The translations under genes were made by a program, and so were the position numbers. Below are positions 46,526 through 55,792 of a stretch of DNA of 61,513 bases, one piece after another; the first letter of the stretch is position 1, and each line of letters starts with the position of its first letter. The DNA is from an uncultured Aquimarina sp. (GTDB lineage Bacteria; Bacteroidota; Bacteroidia; Flavobacteriales; Flavobacteriaceae). The DNA lies in NCBI GenBank assembly GCA_947499005.1, contig CANMML010000024.1, forward strand, positions 1 through 61,513. Reading direction: 5' to 3'. The notes beneath the pieces are model-generated. The model saw only the letters and a list, made by a program, of their open reading frames with translations, did no database searches and had not been told where the DNA came from.

Positions 46526-47812
46526 ATGTCAGAAATAGCAACAATTGAAATCGATGGTGAGAAGTATGAGTTCCCTGTAATTAAAGGAACAGAGAATGAA
46601 TTAGCAATCGATATCAAAGCTCTTAGAGGAGCATCGGGTGGAGTTATTACTTTAGATCCAGGATTCAAAAATACGGGAAGTTGTCAAAGTGCAATCACGT
46701 ATTTAGATGGGGAGCAAGGGATACTTCGTTACCGTGGTTATGCTATTGAAGATTTAGCAGAAAAAGGGGACTTTTTAGAAACGGCATACGCTTTAATTTT
46801 TGGAGATCTTCCTAATGCTGATACTTTGGCGAAGTTTGAAGCTGACATCAAAGCACAGTCTCACGTTGATGAAGATGTAAAGAAAATTTTGGATGGTTTT
46901 CCAAAGACAGCACATCCAATGGGAGTGCTAGCATCTTTGACTAGTGCATTGATTGCATTTAATCCAGAAACAGAAGATGTAGATTCAGAAGAGGAAATGT
47001 ATAATGCTATCGTTACTATCTTAGGGAAATTCCCTGTTTTAGTTTCATGGGCATTACGTAAAAAACAAGGATTACCATTGGATTATGGTGATGATTCTTT
47101 AGGGTATGTAGAAAATATTGCTAAGTTATTATTCAAAAAACCAAATTCTGAATACAAGCAAAATGATATTGTAATCAATGCTTTAGATAAATTATTAATT
47201 CTACATGCAGATCACGAGCAAAACTGTTCGACTTCTACAGTAAGAATTGTAGGTTCTTCTCATGCTGGTTTATTTGCTTCGATTTCTGCTGGGATATCTG
47301 CGCTTTGGGGACCACTTCATGGAGGTGCAAACCAAGCAGTACTTGAAATGTTAGAAGCAATCAAGGAAGATGGTGGTGATACTAAAAAGTATATGGCGAA
47401 AGCTAAAGATAAGCAAGATCCTTTCCGTTTAATGGGATTCGGACACCGTGTTTACAAAAACTTTGATCCTCGTGCAACTATTATAAAAGTTGCTGCTGAT
47501 GAAGTATTAGGAGATTTAGGTGTTGCTGATCCAGTATTAGATATCGCTAAAGGATTAGAGCAAGAAGCGTTAAATGATGAGTATTTCGTGAAACGTAAAT
47601 TATATCCAAACGTAGATTTCTATTCTGGAATCATCTATCGTGCAATGGGAATTCCAACAGATATGTTTACAGTAATGTTTGCATTAGGTCGTTTGCCAGG
47701 TTGGATTGCTCAGTGGAGAGAAATGCGTTTGAAGAAAGAGCCGATTGGACGTCCACGTCAAATCTATACAGGAGAAAATCATAGACCATTTACAGATCTA
47801 GATAAAAGATAA
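46526..47812 (+). CDS. gltA: Citrate synthase
   Basis: 428 residues. Motifs: LDPGFKNTGSCQSAITYLDG, ILHADHEQNCSTSTVRIVGS, the catalytic-His region ALWGPLHGGANQAVLEML, GFGHRVYKNFDPRATI and the Asp region VDFYSGIIYRAMGIP. It condenses acetyl-CoA and oxaloacetate at the entry of the citric acid cycle. The length is that of the large type II form regulated by NADH in other bacteria. A strong terminator follows. Confidence 0.97.
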   Translation: MSEIATIEIDGEKYEFPVIKGTENELAIDIKALRGASGGVITLDPGFKNTGSCQSAITYLDGEQGILRYRGYAIEDLAEKGDFLETAYALIFGDLPNADTLAKFEADIKAQSHVDEDVKKILDGFPKTAHPMGVLASLTSALIAFNPETEDVDSEEEMYNAIVTILGKFPVLVSWALRKKQGLPLDYGDDSLGYVENIAKLLFKKPNSEYKQNDIVINALDKLLILHADHEQNCSTSTVRIVGSSHAGLFASISAGISALWGPLHGGANQAVLEMLEAIKEDGGDTKKYMAKAKDKQDPFRLMGFGHRVYKNFDPRATIIKVAADEVLGDLGVADPVLDIAKGLEQEALNDEYFVKRKLYPNVDFYSGIIYRAMGIPTDMFTVMFALGRLPGWIAQWREMRLKKEPIGRPRQIYTGENHRPFTDLDKR

Positions 47813-47838
47813 TTTCACTATTTATTGAATTTAAAAGA

Positions 47839-47864
47839 GGGTGCTACTTAAGCACCCTTTTTTT
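47839..47864 (+). terminator. Terminator after gltA
   Basis: GGGTGCT, loop ACTTA, AGCACCC, then a run of ten T from 47858 broken by none. Confidence 0.88.
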
Positions 47865-47894
47865 GTGGGGTACATAATTGTTATATTTGATTAA

Positions 47895-48305
47895 GTGTTA
47901 AGTAAAAAAACTAAATATGGGATTAAGGCATTGACGTACATTGCCAAGAAAGCTTGCGAAGAGCCTGTCTCTATTTCGGAGATCGCTAAGAGCGAAAATA
48001 TCTCGCAAAAATATTTAGAATCTATATTACTTAGTCTTAAAAAAGCAGGGGTGTTAAGTTCCAAAAAAGGGAAGCAAGGGGGGTATTATCTGTTAAAGCC
48101 TTCCAATGAAATCCAGATGTCTAAAATTATCAGAACCCTTGAAGGACCTATAGCTATGCTTCCTTGTGTGAGTTTAAATTACTATGAAAAGTGTGATGAT
48201 TGTCCAGATGAAAATGCATGCTCTGTGCATAAGCTAATGATTGAAGTTCGAGATAGTACGTTAAAGATTTTAGAAAACACTTCGTTAGCTGATTATACCT
48301 CCTAA
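47895..48305 (+). CDS. Rrf2-family transcriptional regulator
   Basis: 136 residues from a GTG at 47895. Winged helix with SISEIAKSENISQKYLESIL and KKGKQGGYYLLKPSNEI. Cys91, Cys100, Cys103 and Cys109 lie in the C-terminal part (PCVSL..EKCDDCPDENAC), as in Fe-S-binding members such as IscR or NsrR, though the family call to a named member is not possible. It converges on the SDR/DoxX pair (14-nt gap), which it might control. Confidence 0.88.
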   Translation: MLSKKTKYGIKALTYIAKKACEEPVSISEIAKSENISQKYLESILLSLKKAGVLSSKKGKQGGYYLLKPSNEIQMSKIIRTLEGPIAMLPCVSLNYYEKCDDCPDENACSVHKLMIEVRDSTLKILENTSLADYTS

Positions 48306-48318
48306 TACATAGATTTCT

Positions 48319-48666
48319 TTATTTGCTTGAAAAATAGAAATAAGAAGTGAACAAAATTCCCATTATAACAAGGTTTATAAGATTAAGGGCTATGGGGTCT
48401 TTATGTGCGAAATGTGCAATGATTGCCGTGATTATAAAAAAGAAAATTCCTGCATAAGCCCATTCTTTTATAGGTGCGGGTATTTGCGGAATGATTAGTA
48501 GTAAAGCAGCTATAATCTTAAGAATGGCTAATTGTATTCGAAAAAAATCAGGAAAGCCTAAAGCTCTTATCCCTTCAATGGTTGAGTCACTAAAAAGATA
48601 AGAATAAGAGCTGAGTAGTAGGTACACAGATATTAAACCTGTGGTAATCCAATAAGGAATAGTCAT
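48319..48666 (-). CDS. DoxX-like membrane protein
   Basis: 115 residues with four membrane helices (about 5-25, 44-62, 68-88, 92-112). GFPDFFRIQLAILKIIAALL and the overall plan are those of the DoxX-like family. Role unknown. It starts 6 nt after the SDR gene and is surely co-transcribed with it. Confidence 0.82.
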   Translation of the reverse strand: MTIPYWITTGLISVYLLLSSYSYLFSDSTIEGIRALGFPDFFRIQLAILKIIAALLLIIPQIPAPIKEWAYAGIFFFIITAIIAHFAHKDPIALNLINLVIMGILFTSYFYFSSK

Positions 48667-48672
48667 AAGGAT

Positions 48673-49539
48673 TTATTTTAAAAAGTAGTTGTAGACTTTA
48701 TCGACTAATTTATTTCCAGTGGGGTCGTTTTTTGTTTTCAGTTGACACATATCCTCAGCCCATTCGGAAGTTCGGATGCGTAATGGTGGGTTTTCGTGTT
48801 GGGCTACTTTTAAGATGATTTCTGCAACTTCTACTCCAGTTTGGTACGGAGATTTTTCTCCACTAGAAGCCCGTTCTTGAGCGCCAGCTAAATATTTTTG
48901 AAATATAGGCTCATATTCTCCTGAAGCTAAATTTCCAGATTCATCAATAGTCTTAGCGACAGCAGAATTCATGAATTCTGTAGCAATTCCTCCAGGTTCT
49001 ACAATTGAAAAATGAATTCCAAATGGTTTTGAAATGTAACTGGCTAATCCTTCGGTAAAGCCTTCTACTGCAAATTTGGCTCCGCAATACAATTCATTAA
49101 AAGGTTGTCCTACAAGTCCACCGATAGAAGTGATGTTTATAATGTGTCCGCTTTTGGCTTTTCGCATATGTGGCAGCACAGCTTTAGTCGTTCTGACTAC
49201 TCCAGTATAATTAACATCGGTTACCCAATCAATTTCTTCCAATGACGATTGCTCTAGTGTTTTCGCAAACCCGGCTCCAGCATTATTTAGAAGGATGTCA
49301 ATCTTGCCATCTTTTTCTAAGATTGAATCTACACAGTTTTCAATAGTCTCCGTTTTTGTAACGTCAAGTTCTATGATATCAACCTCTAAATTTTCTTGGC
49401 TAATTGCGGATTGTAGTTTTTCTGCCTTTTTAAGATTCCGCATGGTAGCGTATACTTTAAATCCATTTCTGGCAAATAATAAAGCGCTTTCGAATCCAAC
49501 ACCAGAAGAGGTTCCGGTTATCAGTATATTTTTTTTCAT
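48673..49539 (-). CDS. Short-chain dehydrogenase/reductase
   Basis: 288 residues. Rossmann motif ITGTSSGVGFESALLFAR (TGxxxGxG), NNAGAGFA, the catalytic Ser in NITSIGGLVGQP, Tyr/Lys in YCGAKFAVEG (YxxxK) and substrate loop EPGGIATEF. NAD(P)-dependent oxidoreductase with unknown substrate. First gene of a two-gene operon with the DoxX-like gene; a 15-nt palindrome lies 47 nt upstream. Confidence 0.93.
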   Translation of the reverse strand: MKKNILITGTSSGVGFESALLFARNGFKVYATMRNLKKAEKLQSAISQENLEVDIIELDVTKTETIENCVDSILEKDGKIDILLNNAGAGFAKTLEQSSLEEIDWVTDVNYTGVVRTTKAVLPHMRKAKSGHIINITSIGGLVGQPFNELYCGAKFAVEGFTEGLASYISKPFGIHFSIVEPGGIATEFMNSAVAKTIDESGNLASGEYEPIFQKYLAGAQERASSGEKSPYQTGVEVAEIILKVAQHENPPLRIRTSEWAEDMCQLKTKNDPTGNKLVDKVYNYFLK

Positions 49540-49585
49540 AGGACTTAAAGTTAATAAAAACTTATGGGTACTATAGTTTTTTTAA

Positions 49586-49600
49586 CTCCACATTGTGGAG
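49586..49600. promoter_or_regulatory. Operator-like palindrome upstream of SDR gene
   Basis: CTCCACA-T-TGTGGAG, perfect 7-bp arms, 47 nt before the SDR start. Fits a dimeric regulator site. Confidence 0.5.
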
Positions 49601-49851
49601 CGAATTACCCAATATTTACTTTGTGATTTTTGTAAAAGTAGTTTCTGGTTAGATGACTCGTGTATTTGAATCTAGGTGGTTGATTGAAATGTGAGATTTT
49701 GTCATTGTTTGGTCTGATTTATACGACAAGTTGTTTTTTACTTGTTAGGGAATGTTAAAAAGTAATTTTAATTCTTACAAATTGAAATAAGTCTGTCACA
49801 TCATTGGTTAAGCTATATATAATTCTAACAATTTAAAGTCAACACTAAATT
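49601..49851. other. Spacer between divergent SDR and astacin-like genes
   Basis: About 250 nt; together with 49540-49600 it is a divergent intergenic region of 312 nt. No gene recognised. It should hold promoters in both directions, but I see no full consensus pair. Confidence 0.35.
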
Positions 49852-51066
49852 ATGAAACAGTTAATTTTAAAACTAGCACTAGGGATATCTATACTTGGTG
49901 TTGTAAGTTGCTCAAAAGAAGAAGCGCCAGCTATTGAATTAAACACTGATTTGGAGGTGTCAAACAAAGTGACTAGATATCTCTTTGGGTCAGAAGTCGA
50001 GGTATCTTCTAAGGGAGATGGTACTTATGTTCTTGGTGATATGGTGCTATTTGAAGATAATTTTGATGGTGATTTTCCGAATGTTAATCCATCACCTCAA
50101 CCGCCAAACGTAGGAGGTCTTACTATTGGTAGGGGGTATGTAAGAAAGTGGCCAAATAATACAATCGTTTATCGCCTTGATAGTAGTATAAATGGTAGCG
50201 TTTTAGAGGAATGGAATAAAGCGATTAATGAGTGGACGACTAAAACATCAATAAAATTCAAAGAGCAGACGAATGAAGATGCTTACGTGACTGTTTCGTC
50301 TAATGGACAAGCGTGTAATTGTGGTGTAGCAACCTTGGGAGTTAACAGAGATAGAGGTTTTATACGATTAGGTTCTAGAACGTCTGTAGGAGTTATAGTG
50401 CATGAAATAGGACATACTCTTGGTTTTATTCATGAGCAAAATAGAGCCGATAGGGATCAGTATGTAAACGTTTTGTTTGAGAATATTAGTGATGGGGCTG
50501 AAAATCAATTTTTCATCTCTCAAAATGCAGAGCCATTAACAGATCAGTTGGATGTTAGAAGTACAATGATGTACGGTAGCTTTACTTTTTCGAAGAATGG
50601 TCGTCCAACCATTGTAGATTTAAGTGGAAATACATTACCAAGAAATTCGGGGTTGTTAAGTAGTGGAGATATTGAAGCTACGCTACAGGCTTATCCAGGA
50701 AGTGTTGGAGGGGGAGATGATAATACCGAAGAGGAAGAACAAGGGGAGGAAGAAAAAGATGAAAATGAGGAAGATAATAATCCTAACCCAGCACCGTCAA
50801 ATTCATGTGATGATCTTGAAGAATGGAGTTCAAATACAGTATACCAAGTAGGAGACCGTGTAGTATTTCGAGGTTATATTTTTGAAAGAGATTTTTCTAG
50901 ATGGAATTTGATTAAAAAGTGTGATAGTGTTGTAGAAAACCCTTGTGAAGGGGTGCCAAATTATAATAGATTAATTACTTATACTATTGGTGATCGTGTA
51001 GTTTTTAGAAATTATGTTTACAGGAGAGTTGCTAATGGATGGATTAGAGAAGCACAATGTAATTAA
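49852..51066 (+). CDS. Astacin-like (M12A) lipoprotein metalloprotease
   Basis: 404 residues. Lipoprotein signal with Cys20 (GISILGVVSCSKEE). Catalytic domain about 95-285: zinc motif HEIGHTLGFIHEQNRADRD (His184, Glu185, His188, His194) and Met-turn STMMYGS. A very acidic linker (about 288-315, mostly Glu/Asp/Asn) leads to two ~38-residue repeats with VYQVGDRVVFRGYIFER and TYTIGDRVVFRNYVYRR, similar to small chitin/carbohydrate-binding modules. Outer-membrane-anchored endopeptidase with a binding tail; substrate unknown. Confidence 0.9.
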   Translation: MKQLILKLALGISILGVVSCSKEEAPAIELNTDLEVSNKVTRYLFGSEVEVSSKGDGTYVLGDMVLFEDNFDGDFPNVNPSPQPPNVGGLTIGRGYVRKWPNNTIVYRLDSSINGSVLEEWNKAINEWTTKTSIKFKEQTNEDAYVTVSSNGQACNCGVATLGVNRDRGFIRLGSRTSVGVIVHEIGHTLGFIHEQNRADRDQYVNVLFENISDGAENQFFISQNAEPLTDQLDVRSTMMYGSFTFSKNGRPTIVDLSGNTLPRNSGLLSSGDIEATLQAYPGSVGGGDDNTEEEEQGEEEKDENEEDNNPNPAPSNSCDDLEEWSSNTVYQVGDRVVFRGYIFERDFSRWNLIKKCDSVVENPCEGVPNYNRLITYTIGDRVVFRNYVYRRVANGWIREAQCN

Positions 51067-51095
51067 TAGTTGTGTTTATTATTGGTACCGCCAAA

Positions 51096-51120
51096 GGGTA
51101 TAATACCCCAGGGCTTGCCC
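51096..51120. repeat. Two adjacent palindromes
   Basis: GGGTAT-A-ATACCC (51096-51108) and GGGC-TT-GCCC (51111-51120), flanked by CGAGGAAG. REP-like look, function unknown. Confidence 0.5.
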
Positions 51121-51143
51121 CGAGGAAGTTTCCTAAGAAATAG

Positions 51144-51179
51144 AAAAGAGGCTACTTTATTTAAAAAGTAGCCTCTTTT
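51144..51179. terminator. Bidirectional terminator between protease and aspS
   Basis: AAAAGAGGCTACTTT pairs perfectly with AAAGTAGCCTCTTTT across ATTTAA. It serves both converging genes. Confidence 0.92.
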
Positions 51180-51200
51180 GTAATGTTATTTGATAAAAGA

Positions 51201-52961
51201 TTAAGCTTTGTCAGTTAAATTTAAAGCTATACTTAATTCATTTAATTGTTCTTGGTCTAAAGCGGCAGGAGCATCGATCATAACGTCTCTACCACTATTG
51301 TTTTTAGGGAAAGCAATAAAATCTCGAATTGTTTCTTGTCCGCCAAGAATAGCAACTAAACGGTCTAAACCAAAAGCTAAGCCTCCATGCGGTGGAGCTC
51401 CATATTCAAAAGCATCCATTAAGAAACCAAATTGAGCTTTTGCTTCTTCTTCGGTAAAGCCAAGATGTTTGAACATGATTGCTTGAGTATCTTTATCGAA
51501 AATACGAATAGAACCTCCTCCGATTTCATTTCCATTTAAAACTAAATCGTAAGCGTTGGCTTTAACAGCTCCAGGGTCCGTATCTAATAATTCTAATTGA
51601 CCAGGTTTAGGAGAGGTGAAAGGATGGTGCATTGCGTGGTAATGTCCGGTTTCTTCATCCAATTCTAATAATGGGAAATCGATTACCCATAATGGAGCAA
51701 ACTCATTTGGTTTACGTAAACCAAGGCGTTCGGCTAATTCCATACGTAAAGCACTTAATTGTGCACGTACTTTATTAGTATCTCCCGAAAGTACACATAT
51801 TAGATCACCAGCTTTAGCTCCAGTAGCTTCTGCCCATTTTGCTAAATCTTCTTGATCGTAAAATTTGTCTACAGAAGATTTGAAAGAGCCATCTTCATTG
51901 CATTTTACATAAACCATTCCAAGTGCTCCAACTTGTGGGCGCTTTACCCAATCGATTAATTTGTCGATTTCTTTACGAGTGTAACTAGCACCTCCTGGTA
52001 CCGCAATACCAACAACTAATTCAGCACTATTGAAAACTTTAAATTCTTTATGTTGAGCAACTTCGTTTAATTCACCAAATTCCATCCCAAAACGGATGTC
52101 TGGTTTATCATTTCCATACGTTTTCATAGCATGGTCGAATGTCATTCTTGGAAAATTCTCGATTTCGAAATTGTGAAGCTTTTTCAAAAGATGTTTTGTT
52201 AAGCCTTCAAATACATTTAATATATCTTCTTGCTCTACAAAGGCCATTTCGCAGTCAATCTGTGTGAATTCGGGTTGGCGATCTGCTCGTAAATCTTCGT
52301 CTCGAAAGCACTTTACAATTTGAAAATACTTATCCATACCACCGACCATTAACAATTGCTTGAAAGTCTGCGGTGATTGGGGAAGTGCATAAAATTGCCC
52401 TTCATTCATACGAGAAGGAACTACGAAATCTCTAGCTCCTTCAGGAGTAGATTTAATTAAATAAGGAGTTTCTACTTCTATGAAGTCTTGGTTAGCAAGG
52501 TAGTTTCTAACTTCATTAGTTACTTTGCTGCGAAAGATTAGACTATCCTTTACGGGATTTCTGCGAATATCTAAATAACGATATTTCATACGAATATCCT
52601 CACCTCCATCAGTTTCATCTTCAATAGTAAAAGGAGGAACTTCCGAGGTGTTAAGTATTTTTAATTCTGAAACTAATACTTCGATATCACCAGTAGGAAT
52701 ATTTTTATTTTTGGATTCACGTTCAATAACAGTACCTGTTACTTGAATCACAAATTCACGACCTAAGGTTTTTGCTTTTTCGATTTGTGCTTTATCTGTA
52801 CGAGATTCGTCAAAGATTAATTGTATAATTCCGTAACGATCGCGAAGGTCTACCCAAATCATAAATCCTTTATCTCTCGTTTTTTGCACCCATCCAGAAA
52901 GGGTTACTTTTTTATCGATATCCTCGGTGCGAAGTGCGCCGCAAGTATGTGTTCTGTACAT
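51201..52961 (-). CDS. aspS: Aspartyl-tRNA synthetase
   Basis: 586 residues. Anticodon-binding OB domain ([20 protein letters not shown]), class II motif 2 ([20 protein letters not shown]), GAD insertion domain (about 270-410) and motif 3 ([14 protein letters not shown]). It charges tRNA-Asp; the bacterial-type length with the GAD domain is normal. A TAAATTTG -7 box lies about 26 nt upstream of its start. Confidence 0.97.
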   Translation of the reverse strand: MYRTHTCGALRTEDIDKKVTLSGWVQKTRDKGFMIWVDLRDRYGIIQLIFDESRTDKAQIEKAKTLGREFVIQVTGTVIERESKNKNIPTGDIEVLVSELKILNTSEVPPFTIEDETDGGEDIRMKYRYLDIRRNPVKDSLIFRSKVTNEVRNYLANQDFIEVETPYLIKSTPEGARDFVVPSRMNEGQFYALPQSPQTFKQLLMVGGMDKYFQIVKCFRDEDLRADRQPEFTQIDCEMAFVEQEDILNVFEGLTKHLLKKLHNFEIENFPRMTFDHAMKTYGNDKPDIRFGMEFGELNEVAQHKEFKVFNSAELVVGIAVPGGASYTRKEIDKLIDWVKRPQVGALGMVYVKCNEDGSFKSSVDKFYDQEDLAKWAEATGAKAGDLICVLSGDTNKVRAQLSALRMELAERLGLRKPNEFAPLWVIDFPLLELDEETGHYHAMHHPFTSPKPGQLELLDTDPGAVKANAYDLVLNGNEIGGGSIRIFDKDTQAIMFKHLGFTEEEAKAQFGFLMDAFEYGAPPHGGLAFGLDRLVAILGGQETIRDFIAFPKNNSGRDVMIDAPAALDQEQLNELSIALNLTDKA

Positions 52962-52986
52962 GAATCTGTAATTAATGTCGTGGGGA

Positions 52987-52994
52987 CAAATTTA
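52987..52994 (-). promoter_or_regulatory. Possible aspS promoter (-7 box)
   Basis: TAAATTTG on the minus strand, about 25 nt before the ATG. No clear -33 box. Confidence 0.4.
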
Positions 52995-53207
52995 AGTATT
53001 TAGTACAGAAATGAATTGGTTTTAAAGAATAGATTGATTGGAAAGAGATTCAAAAATCAAATAAGTGTCATGCTACTTAAATACGATGTCTTTTTATCAG
53101 AAATATGTAGTCAGTAAACTAACGTGATAAAATCTTTTTATAGAAAAGACATAGCTGTTGTTGGGATGATGGATTTGAAGTTTGAATCTCTTTTGAAGAT
53201 AGAAGTG

Positions 53208-53567
53208 TTAGTTAATGCCTTCAACTTTTTTAATAGGTCTTACCTCTATTCTCCAATTGAAATCTTCTTCGAAGCGGGGATCTTGCTTGGCAATAGCAAT
53301 GGCTTCATCCATGTCTTTTGCTAGAATATGGTAGTATCCCGAAATAATTTCCTTGGTTTCATTATATGGACCATCGATAATAGTCCCGTTTTTAGAAGCT
53401 AGTATTTTGCCCTCCGTTTCCAAGGGTTGAGCAGATTTCATATGACCTTTTTCGGTTAGTCTTCTTAAATAGTTTCCTATTTTTTCAACATGTTTTTGAA
53501 GTTGTTCTGGGGATAAATCAGCTTTGGGTTGTTCTTCGCTACGGATGAATAACATAAATTCTTTCAT
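53208..53567 (-). CDS. YCII/DGPF-domain protein
   Basis: 119 residues: KEFMLFIRSEEQPKADLSPE start, DGPYNETKEIISGYYHILAK (the DGPF-like motif) and WRIEVRPIKKV. The family is a small ferredoxin-like fold of unclear catalysis. It lies 44 nt downstream of a sigma factor gene on the same strand; DGPF proteins are the known partners of ECF42 sigma factors. Confidence 0.88.
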   Translation of the reverse strand: MKEFMLFIRSEEQPKADLSPEQLQKHVEKIGNYLRRLTEKGHMKSAQPLETEGKILASKNGTIIDGPYNETKEIISGYYHILAKDMDEAIAIAKQDPRFEEDFNWRIEVRPIKKVEGIN

Positions 53568-53611
53568 GATTTTCTATTTAAAGTTAATAATCACTTCTAT
53601 GACAATCGAGA

Positions 53612-54883
53612 TTAAAGAATAGGGACAAGATTACTGAACTTTTTTTCTAAAAAATTGAGATCTCTTTTGTTTTTACATGTTTTAATTGCTTTTTTAAAAT
53701 GAACTCTAGCGCTTTCAAGATCGTTTTTTCTGACTAAAAAGTCAGTATAGGTTGCGTGAAATAGGTATGTATTCGCTTTGTTGATTTCGTTTTCTAAAGG
53801 TTTTAGTGATTCAATTCCAGCTTCGATCCCTTGAACTTCACAAATTATTACAGCTCTATTTAACTTGACTGTAGCAGAATTTTCAATGTTTAATAGTATA
53901 TCGTAAAGCATTAGGATTTCATTCCAGTTGGTTTTGCTGTAGTGTGTAGCTAAGCAATGATGCATAGAGATGGAAGCAAGAATGAAGTATTTGCTAATGG
54001 TTTCTTTATTCCCATTCATTATTAGATTTAAATAATGAATACCTCTTTGTATTAAGCGTTGATCCCAAAGATTTCGTTCTTGATGTTTTAAATCTATAAT
54101 TTCATTGTCTTTGTTAAATCTAGCTTTGAAACGAGATGTATTAAAGTACATTAATGCAGCTAGGGCATGACTTTCCGTTTTATCGAATATATGAGGGTTG
54201 TTGATTATGATTTCACATATTCTTACAGCTTCTAAGCATAGATCAAATTGAATAATGTCATTTTTAAAATGGGGACTATATCCTTCGTTAAAAATCAAAT
54301 AGATGGTTTTTAAAATAATGGGTAATTGTTTGTTGATATTAACGTTGGCTTGTAAACCAACATGGTTGTCTCGTAATAGCTTTCTTCCTCTTACTAAGCG
54401 TTTGTTTATAGTTTCTGTAGAGGTTTGATAAGCATTAGCAATTTCCTTGATACTGAATCCGCAGAGGATTTTTAAAATTAATGCAATTTGAGTATTCTCG
54501 GGAATATTAGGATGGCAGCATGAAAGCATCATTCGTAGTTGCTCATCTGAAATATAGTTGTCAGAAAAATTGAGGTTTTCTTCAGTCTTAAAATCAATAT
54601 TTCTCTCTTTGGTGAGGATTTTTTGAAAGTTCTTATCTCTTTTTAGAATGTTAAGAGTGATATTTTTTGCAGTTGTATATAGCCATCCTTCTGGATTAGG
54701 GGGCATACCGTTTTGTTGCCAGTTTTCTACAGCTTTTAAAAGAGTTTCTTGGACAATATCCTCTGCGGTTTCTATTTGGTTTATGCCGAGATATCTGGAA
54801 ATGACCACTACCATTTTCCCGTATTCATTTCTAAAGAAATGTTCGGCGAGAGATGATGTGTATGTGTTTTTTTGTTCTTTCAA
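53612..54883 (-). CDS. ECF42-like RNA polymerase sigma factor
   Basis: 423 residues. Sigma region 2 (IETAEDIVQETLLKAVENWQ, NPEGWLYTTAKNITLNILKR) and region 4 (ENTQIALILKILCGFSIKEI, TETINKRLVRGRKLL), then a long helical, TPR-like C-terminal half (about 190-423). That extension and the linked YCII gene fit the ECF42 group, in which the C-terminal domain replaces a classical anti-sigma factor. Regulon unknown. Confidence 0.88.
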   Translation of the reverse strand: MKEQKNTYTSSLAEHFFRNEYGKMVVVISRYLGINQIETAEDIVQETLLKAVENWQQNGMPPNPEGWLYTTAKNITLNILKRDKNFQKILTKERNIDFKTEENLNFSDNYISDEQLRMMLSCCHPNIPENTQIALILKILCGFSIKEIANAYQTSTETINKRLVRGRKLLRDNHVGLQANVNINKQLPIILKTIYLIFNEGYSPHFKNDIIQFDLCLEAVRICEIIINNPHIFDKTESHALAALMYFNTSRFKARFNKDNEIIDLKHQERNLWDQRLIQRGIHYLNLIMNGNKETISKYFILASISMHHCLATHYSKTNWNEILMLYDILLNIENSATVKLNRAVIICEVQGIEAGIESLKPLENEINKANTYLFHATYTDFLVRKNDLESARVHFKKAIKTCKNKRDLNFLEKKFSNLVPIL

Positions 54884-54916
54884 AAGAGATATTAGATCAT
54901 TAAATTTAGGTATAAA

Positions 54917-54948
54917 AAAAGCACTTAGGTCTAGTCTTAAGTGCTTTT
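54917..54948 (-). terminator. Minus-strand terminator beyond the leuD-tail remnant
   Basis: AAAAGCACTTA/TAAGTGCTTTT around a 10-nt loop; the minus-strand T run is at 54913-54920. It lies between the start of the sigma gene and the leuD-tail remnant, so it probably once ended the leuCD transcript. Confidence 0.7.
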
Positions 54949-54977
54949 AGTTAATTTTTAAAAGAAAAAGCTTCTTC

Positions 54978-55015
54978 TATAAAGGAGAATTTGCTTCAAA
55001 ACCATTTAACATATT
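54978..55015 (-). pseudogene. Remnant of the leuD 3' end
   Basis: Minus strand reads NMLNGF-EANSPL-stop. This is the C-terminus of the intact LeuD (55793) with 16 codons missing inside. A 24-nt stretch (54979-55002) is identical to leuD. Confidence 0.7.
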
Positions 55016-55162
55016 TTGTTGTGGGAAGTTAATTGTGTTTGGTTTAACTACTGCAATACTATTTATGTATACATAGACTAATTTTAAGTTTAAATGATAC
55101 GTTGTATTGTTGGGATCTCCCCCAGAATCAATGATGCACTTTAATTTTTTATTAAAATAATT

Positions 55163-55726
55163 ATGAGAAAAATGCAGTATGCAGGTTGGAAAGCGATTTT
55201 AGCTTTTGTTTTATTTTTGGGGATTACTTCATGTAGTTCTAGTGATGATGATAGTTCTGGAGGAGGAAATGGTTGTTCTAAAACAATTACTAATCAGATA
55301 GCGCAAGGGTCTTTTATGGGGACTACATTTACATCACAAGGAGGTGTTTATAGAGATCAAAGTTTTGGAGACGAAACTCGTTTTTTTTGTACGATTAATG
55401 TAAAAAGTCCTACAGGAGGAAGTTGTTTTTTTCCTGAGTTCGAAGGAGATGATGACACGATTCTTTTTTCAATAGATTCATTAGATGCTCAAACTTTTGA
55501 TGTGACAGATGAATTTAGTACTGATGGTAGCATTCCTAAAACACTAAGTTTTAATCGTATTACAAGTGAGAATGGTGAATCGCTTACAATAAATGAATTA
55601 AGCTGTGGTCGTATTGTAATTGATGGGCTTAATGATTCTGATCAGTTAACGGGTAGTGTTGTTGCTACAGGTTTAGAAGGAAGTCTTATAAATGGAAATT
55701 TCGTGTTAGATTTATGTGAATTTTAG
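55163..55726 (+). CDS. Hypothetical lipoprotein, 187 aa
   Basis: Lipoprotein signal with Cys24 (FVLFLGITSCSSSDDDSSG), an acidic/Gly linker and a beta-rich domain with several Cys (NGCSK, FCTIN, SCFFPEF, LSCGR, DLCEF) that may form disulfides. Family not recognised. It is flanked on the left by the leuD-tail remnant and on the right by intact leuD, so it probably arrived by insertion. It ends at a perfect palindromic terminator. Confidence 0.75.
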   Translation: MRKMQYAGWKAILAFVLFLGITSCSSSDDDSSGGGNGCSKTITNQIAQGSFMGTTFTSQGGVYRDQSFGDETRFFCTINVKSPTGGSCFFPEFEGDDDTILFSIDSLDAQTFDVTDEFSTDGSIPKTLSFNRITSENGESLTINELSCGRIVIDGLNDSDQLTGSVVATGLEGSLINGNFVLDLCEF

Positions 55727-55731
55727 CACTA

Positions 55732-55768
55732 AAAAATCCCCTAAAAATTAATTTTTAGGGGATTTTTG
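55732..55768. terminator. Bidirectional palindromic terminator
   Basis: A perfect 36-bp palindrome with AAAAATCCCCTAAAAA as left arm and TTTTTAGGGGATTTTT as right arm, between the converging lipoprotein gene and leuD. Confidence 0.92.
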
Positions 55769-55792
55769 TATGTTCACAAAAAAATCTCTTTT

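Noticed and set aside
53124..53324. 66-codon plus-strand reading frame.
   Set aside because: It overlaps the YCII gene antisense and has no recognisable features.
54978..55140. Open frame on the minus strand upstream of the leuD-tail remnant.
   Set aside because: Beyond NMLNGF there is no similarity to LeuD and no start codon; only the tail is supported.
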